Shown in pieces: positions 61,501 to 64,000 of a stretch of DNA of 64,000 nucleotides. Origin of the DNA: Triglochin maritima (taxonomy: Eukaryota; Streptophyta; Magnoliopsida; Alismatales; Juncaginaceae); assembly GCA_963682175.1 (NCBI GenBank), contig OY821774.1:42112201-42176200 (forward strand). Reading direction: 5' to 3'. Each line of letters begins with the position of its first letter. The first letter of the stretch is position 1. The position numbers and the translations under genes were made by a program. The notes under the pieces were generated by a model, which was not told the origin of the DNA, searched no databases, and saw nothing but the letters and a program-made list of their open reading frames with translations.

Positions 61501-62376
61501 AAAGAAATGATTTCAAGTTGGTGAGAAATCTATAAATGCAAAATTTGGTCCATAATCCTAAGGGTCTCGTATTAGAGGATACTCTATACAAAAGGATGGA
61601 GTAAATAGCCTAGTAGCATCTAAATGAACGGTTTTATCATACACGGGGATCAACATACCATTTTAACAGTCAAATGGTACATTGATGAATGGTGATCCAA
61701 CGTGTCAGCCAGTTTGGCACAGATCAACCGAAATAAACCCCCAGAAACAGATAGGAATGGAGTTTTAATTGTGAGATAAGAGATTTCCCATCTTCGGTCA
61801 TCTTTTACTAAATACAGGAAGCAAAAGCATCCCTTCCATTAGTTCATAACTTAAACGTTTTTATCCATCAATTCAACCCATGAAAAATTTTGTAGCCCTC
61901 ATGCAATTATATATATGCAAAAACTTTATCTGCATTAACTATCACTATATAACATTTCCAAGATATAAATCTACATAATAGTATGTGTTGATCTAAGTAT
62001 CCACATAAGATTTGGCATCATTACTCTCACCTTTAGAGATTTCCTTTATTTCTTCCAACACTTTTTCTTCATCAGTTAAAAGTTGTTGGAGTTTAGGCAT
62101 CTCTTCCTCAAGTGTTGGAATCAGAACAGTTGAGTCCTGTATTTGTTTTTGAGTTTCTTCGAATTTCAATGAATCCTGCGATCAAAGGAGTGCATTCATA
62201 AGTTACTCTATAATGTCTGAGAATTTAAAAGAAATAAATATCCTTACTTTAGAATTTTTTTCCTCTAATTTCTTTATCTTTTGCTTCAGATGCTTTAGAT
62301 CTTCCTGGTATTTAGTATCTTGTCTCTCATACTCCTTGAACTTGGCTTTGCAGGACCTAAGTTCATTGTCAAGTTC
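52563..62376 (-). CDS. SMC4: SMC4 condensin subunit (CAP-C), 3' part, continues beyond the window
   Basis: SMC4 pairs with SMC2 in condensin to compact chromosomes. Twenty exons are visible, 5' to 3': 62248-62376, 62031-62175, 60926-61056, 60581-60733, 60312-60501, 58169-58302, 57069-57227, 56091-56396, 55801-55977, 55481-55564, 55186-55395, 55002-55091, 54797-54918, 54581-54736, 54392-54499, 54240-54300, 53900-54034, 53037-53124, 52881-52953 and 52563-52674. They sum to 2763 bases, an intact frame of 920 residues. Order: coiled coil; hinge (YGRLGDLGAIDG to GTMSGGGGKPRGGKMG); second coiled coil; ATPase C-lobe with signature LSGGEKTLSSLSLVFAL and Walker B PLYVMDEIDAALD; end in TVGG. Hinge and signature separate it from SMC2. 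Walker A and about the first 320 residues lie to the right. The intron after exon 60581-60733 has a GC donor. Confidence 0.93.
59560..59875 (-). pseudogene. LINE reverse-transcriptase relic in an SMC4 intron
   Basis: In the 2-kb intron 58303-60311 the minus strand shows a KAYDSVGW motif (about 59806-59830), RT motif A of plant non-LTR elements. It is preceded by GLVVNLDIA in another frame and followed by SVMVNGSLQGY. A decayed motif C, ANDTMILYC (about 59597-59622), comes next. Shifts and stops are frequent, and motif B is missing. Open frames at 58723-59456 in the same intron are not recognised. Confidence 0.6.
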
Positions 62377-64000
62377 CTGAAATGAATATAAATCATCATT
62401 AGTAAACAAGCTTTTCGGAAAGCAAGATAAATATTTATAGTGACCACAAATTGTGAAGATCAATGAGATAGATGGATTACATACATAAAAAAATTGCGAG
62501 AAAGAGGGTTTAGTTACAACTACAGACGGCAGAATAATGCAAATGTTAAACTGAATTTTTTCCCTAAATATGAAATAAAACTATGCGAGGATTATACAAC
62601 ATAACTAACACTATCAGGTAGCACAAAAGGTAAGCAAGTTGTAGAACACAATTAACCTTTCAATGCATGGCACATAAAAAAACAATAGATAAAGTTTTAT
62701 GACTTCATCAAAGTAAAACAATACAGAAATACGTTTTTTTATCTGATTACACATCGAAAATTTTCAGAAATGTGACTAAAAAACGAACTCAAACATTTAT
62801 CAACCATGTAGATGATGTACCACGTCTTATTCTACATACTTGTGTAATTTGTGGCAAATCAAGTATAACTTCAAGAGAAAATCACAAATATCATGATTGG
62901 AATTCATAAAAAGATGTGTTAAAGTACTTGGTTTTATTTATCACTACTCGGATGGAGAACAAGGTAACAATCACATCAGGTGTCTAGGATGTATTTCTAC
63001 AACACTCCAAGTTGGAACTGAACTTTTGCCAACTCTGAGTTGAACAGTTAACCAACTTAACCCATTTCTTCCTCTCACTGGGACATTATTATACTATACA
63101 CCTCATAGAACCTAATCTGAAATTTAGCACCTACTCTGGCTTGACTAATTCTCAACTCAACTTTCATCAATCTTGTTGATCTCAATTTAAATTCCCCTAT
63201 AGTGTGTTTTGCTTTAGTCCAACGTAGACGTATAATTCACAAGATTTAACCAAACAAAAAATGAAATCCAGTGGACTTTCAAGTACCGTGAATTGAATAA
63301 GTGGCATACTGCCCAAACAGGTAAAAGAAAAGGATAAAATCATAAATTGAGAACTATTAACACCATAACTCCAAATTTGACTGAAAAAGGTTTAAACATG
63401 TAAATAGTAAAATACATCCTAATTCCCTCAAAGATGACGATATCACACATTAAAGGTAATAAAATCTCATTTTCATACCAGAACACTATTTTAAACATAA
63501 AATACAAGTAGTTTACAAATTCAACCCCTGCATAGTACACACAGCATAAATTTCCTAATGTTGATATTGTCAATAAGGAGCAAATAGAAAGCTGCAGTAC
63601 CTCATTGCAGTGATTGAAAAAGCGACCTAGTAGCCCATGGGCACCTAGTCGCCGAAGTGCCCTCACCCCGCCCAGTGACCACCTAGCCACCTTTCAATCC
63701 TTGCCTCATTGTACGTGTAAGAATTAGGATATGGGCACAGTTTTTGAGTGTGAATGAACTTTCTAATTTCTATGTATCAATATTCATTTTGAGCTCAACT
63801 AAGTGACCAAAAGAACATTAGACATGCAAAACTTGGATTGTTAAAAAGTAAATAACTTTTGGAATTTCAGGCAAAATTGAAAAGTAAAATCTATTTTCAA
63901 GGGGAAAACAAAAAGGAAAGCACAGCAACATTAAAATCTAGAGAAAGGGGACAAGAAGCACTCCAGAAAAAGAACAAGAAAAGCATCAAAACTCTCAGCC
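62377..64000 (-). other. SMC4 intron running to the window edge
   Basis: No further SMC4 exon is recognised between 62377 and 64000. The sequence is AT-rich except for the 96-bp hAT MITE at 63608-63703. The next 5' exon must lie beyond the window. Confidence 0.6.
63608..63703. mobile_element. 96-bp hAT-type MITE
   Basis: It is bounded by perfect 8-bp direct repeats CCTCATTG (63600-63607 and 63704-63711), the target-duplication length of the hAT superfamily. The ends are inverted: CAGTGATTGAAA at the left and, reversed, CAAGGATTGAAA at the right. The interior is GC-rich with self-complementary CCTAG/CTAGG words (GCGACCTAG, CACCTAGTCGC) and would fold into a hairpin. It has no coding capacity. 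Confidence 0.8.

Noticed and set aside
1..64000. tRNA, rRNA or other structural RNA genes
   Set aside because: No cloverleaf-like or rRNA-like sequence was seen by eye. A tRNAscan or Infernal run would be needed to exclude small RNAs.

Overview
The window is nuclear DNA of a flowering plant, most likely a eudicot. It has intron-rich genes with GT-AG splice sites, a plant cellulose synthase, and a dense load of copia, PIF/Harbinger, Mutator-like, hAT and LINE elements. I cannot name the species.

Layout: 1-11.1 kb is repeat DNA. A degenerate tandem repeat of about 170-230 bp is split by a copia-type element (1008-9225, minus orientation). The left LTR of that element has been invaded by two further solo-LTR-like elements (1147-2695 and 3473-5500). 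14.6-23.9 kb carries a ten-exon DnaJ/DnaJ-X co-chaperone gene on the plus strand, with an internally deleted copia copy (19146-21086) in intron 4. 26.2-31.4 kb carries a 14-exon CESA6-clade cellulose synthase on the minus strand, convergent with the DnaJ gene. 32.06-34.68 kb is a decayed Mutator-like element with a FAR1-type zinc-finger transposase relic and a plant-mobile-domain relic. 37.77-40.06 kb is a PIF/Harbinger element with TAA target duplications that keeps only ORF1. 45.4-49.5 kb holds Harbinger fragments around a foldback-type solo LTR (45640-47185). 52.6-62.4 kb holds the 3' three quarters of an SMC4 (condensin) gene on the minus strand; it continues past the right edge. Its introns carry a LINE reverse-transcriptase relic and a 96-bp hAT MITE with a perfect 8-bp target duplication.

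The three host genes are not one functional unit: they serve protein folding, cell-wall synthesis and chromosome condensation. SMC4 reads cleanly over 20 exons (2763 coding bases). Both other genes carry one frame-breaking lesion: an A7 run in DnaJ exon 5 and a likely 5-bp deletion at the start of CESA exon 5. CESA also has substitutions at positions that are nearly invariant in the family.

The most unusual feature is the family of palindromic CGGTCGACCG motifs inside the LTRs. There are at least 14 exact copies and 10 CGGTTGACCG variants, often paired 19-21 bp apart, in three LTR families. The variant is what methyl-CpG decay of the palindrome would give, and it creates a TTGACC W-box core.
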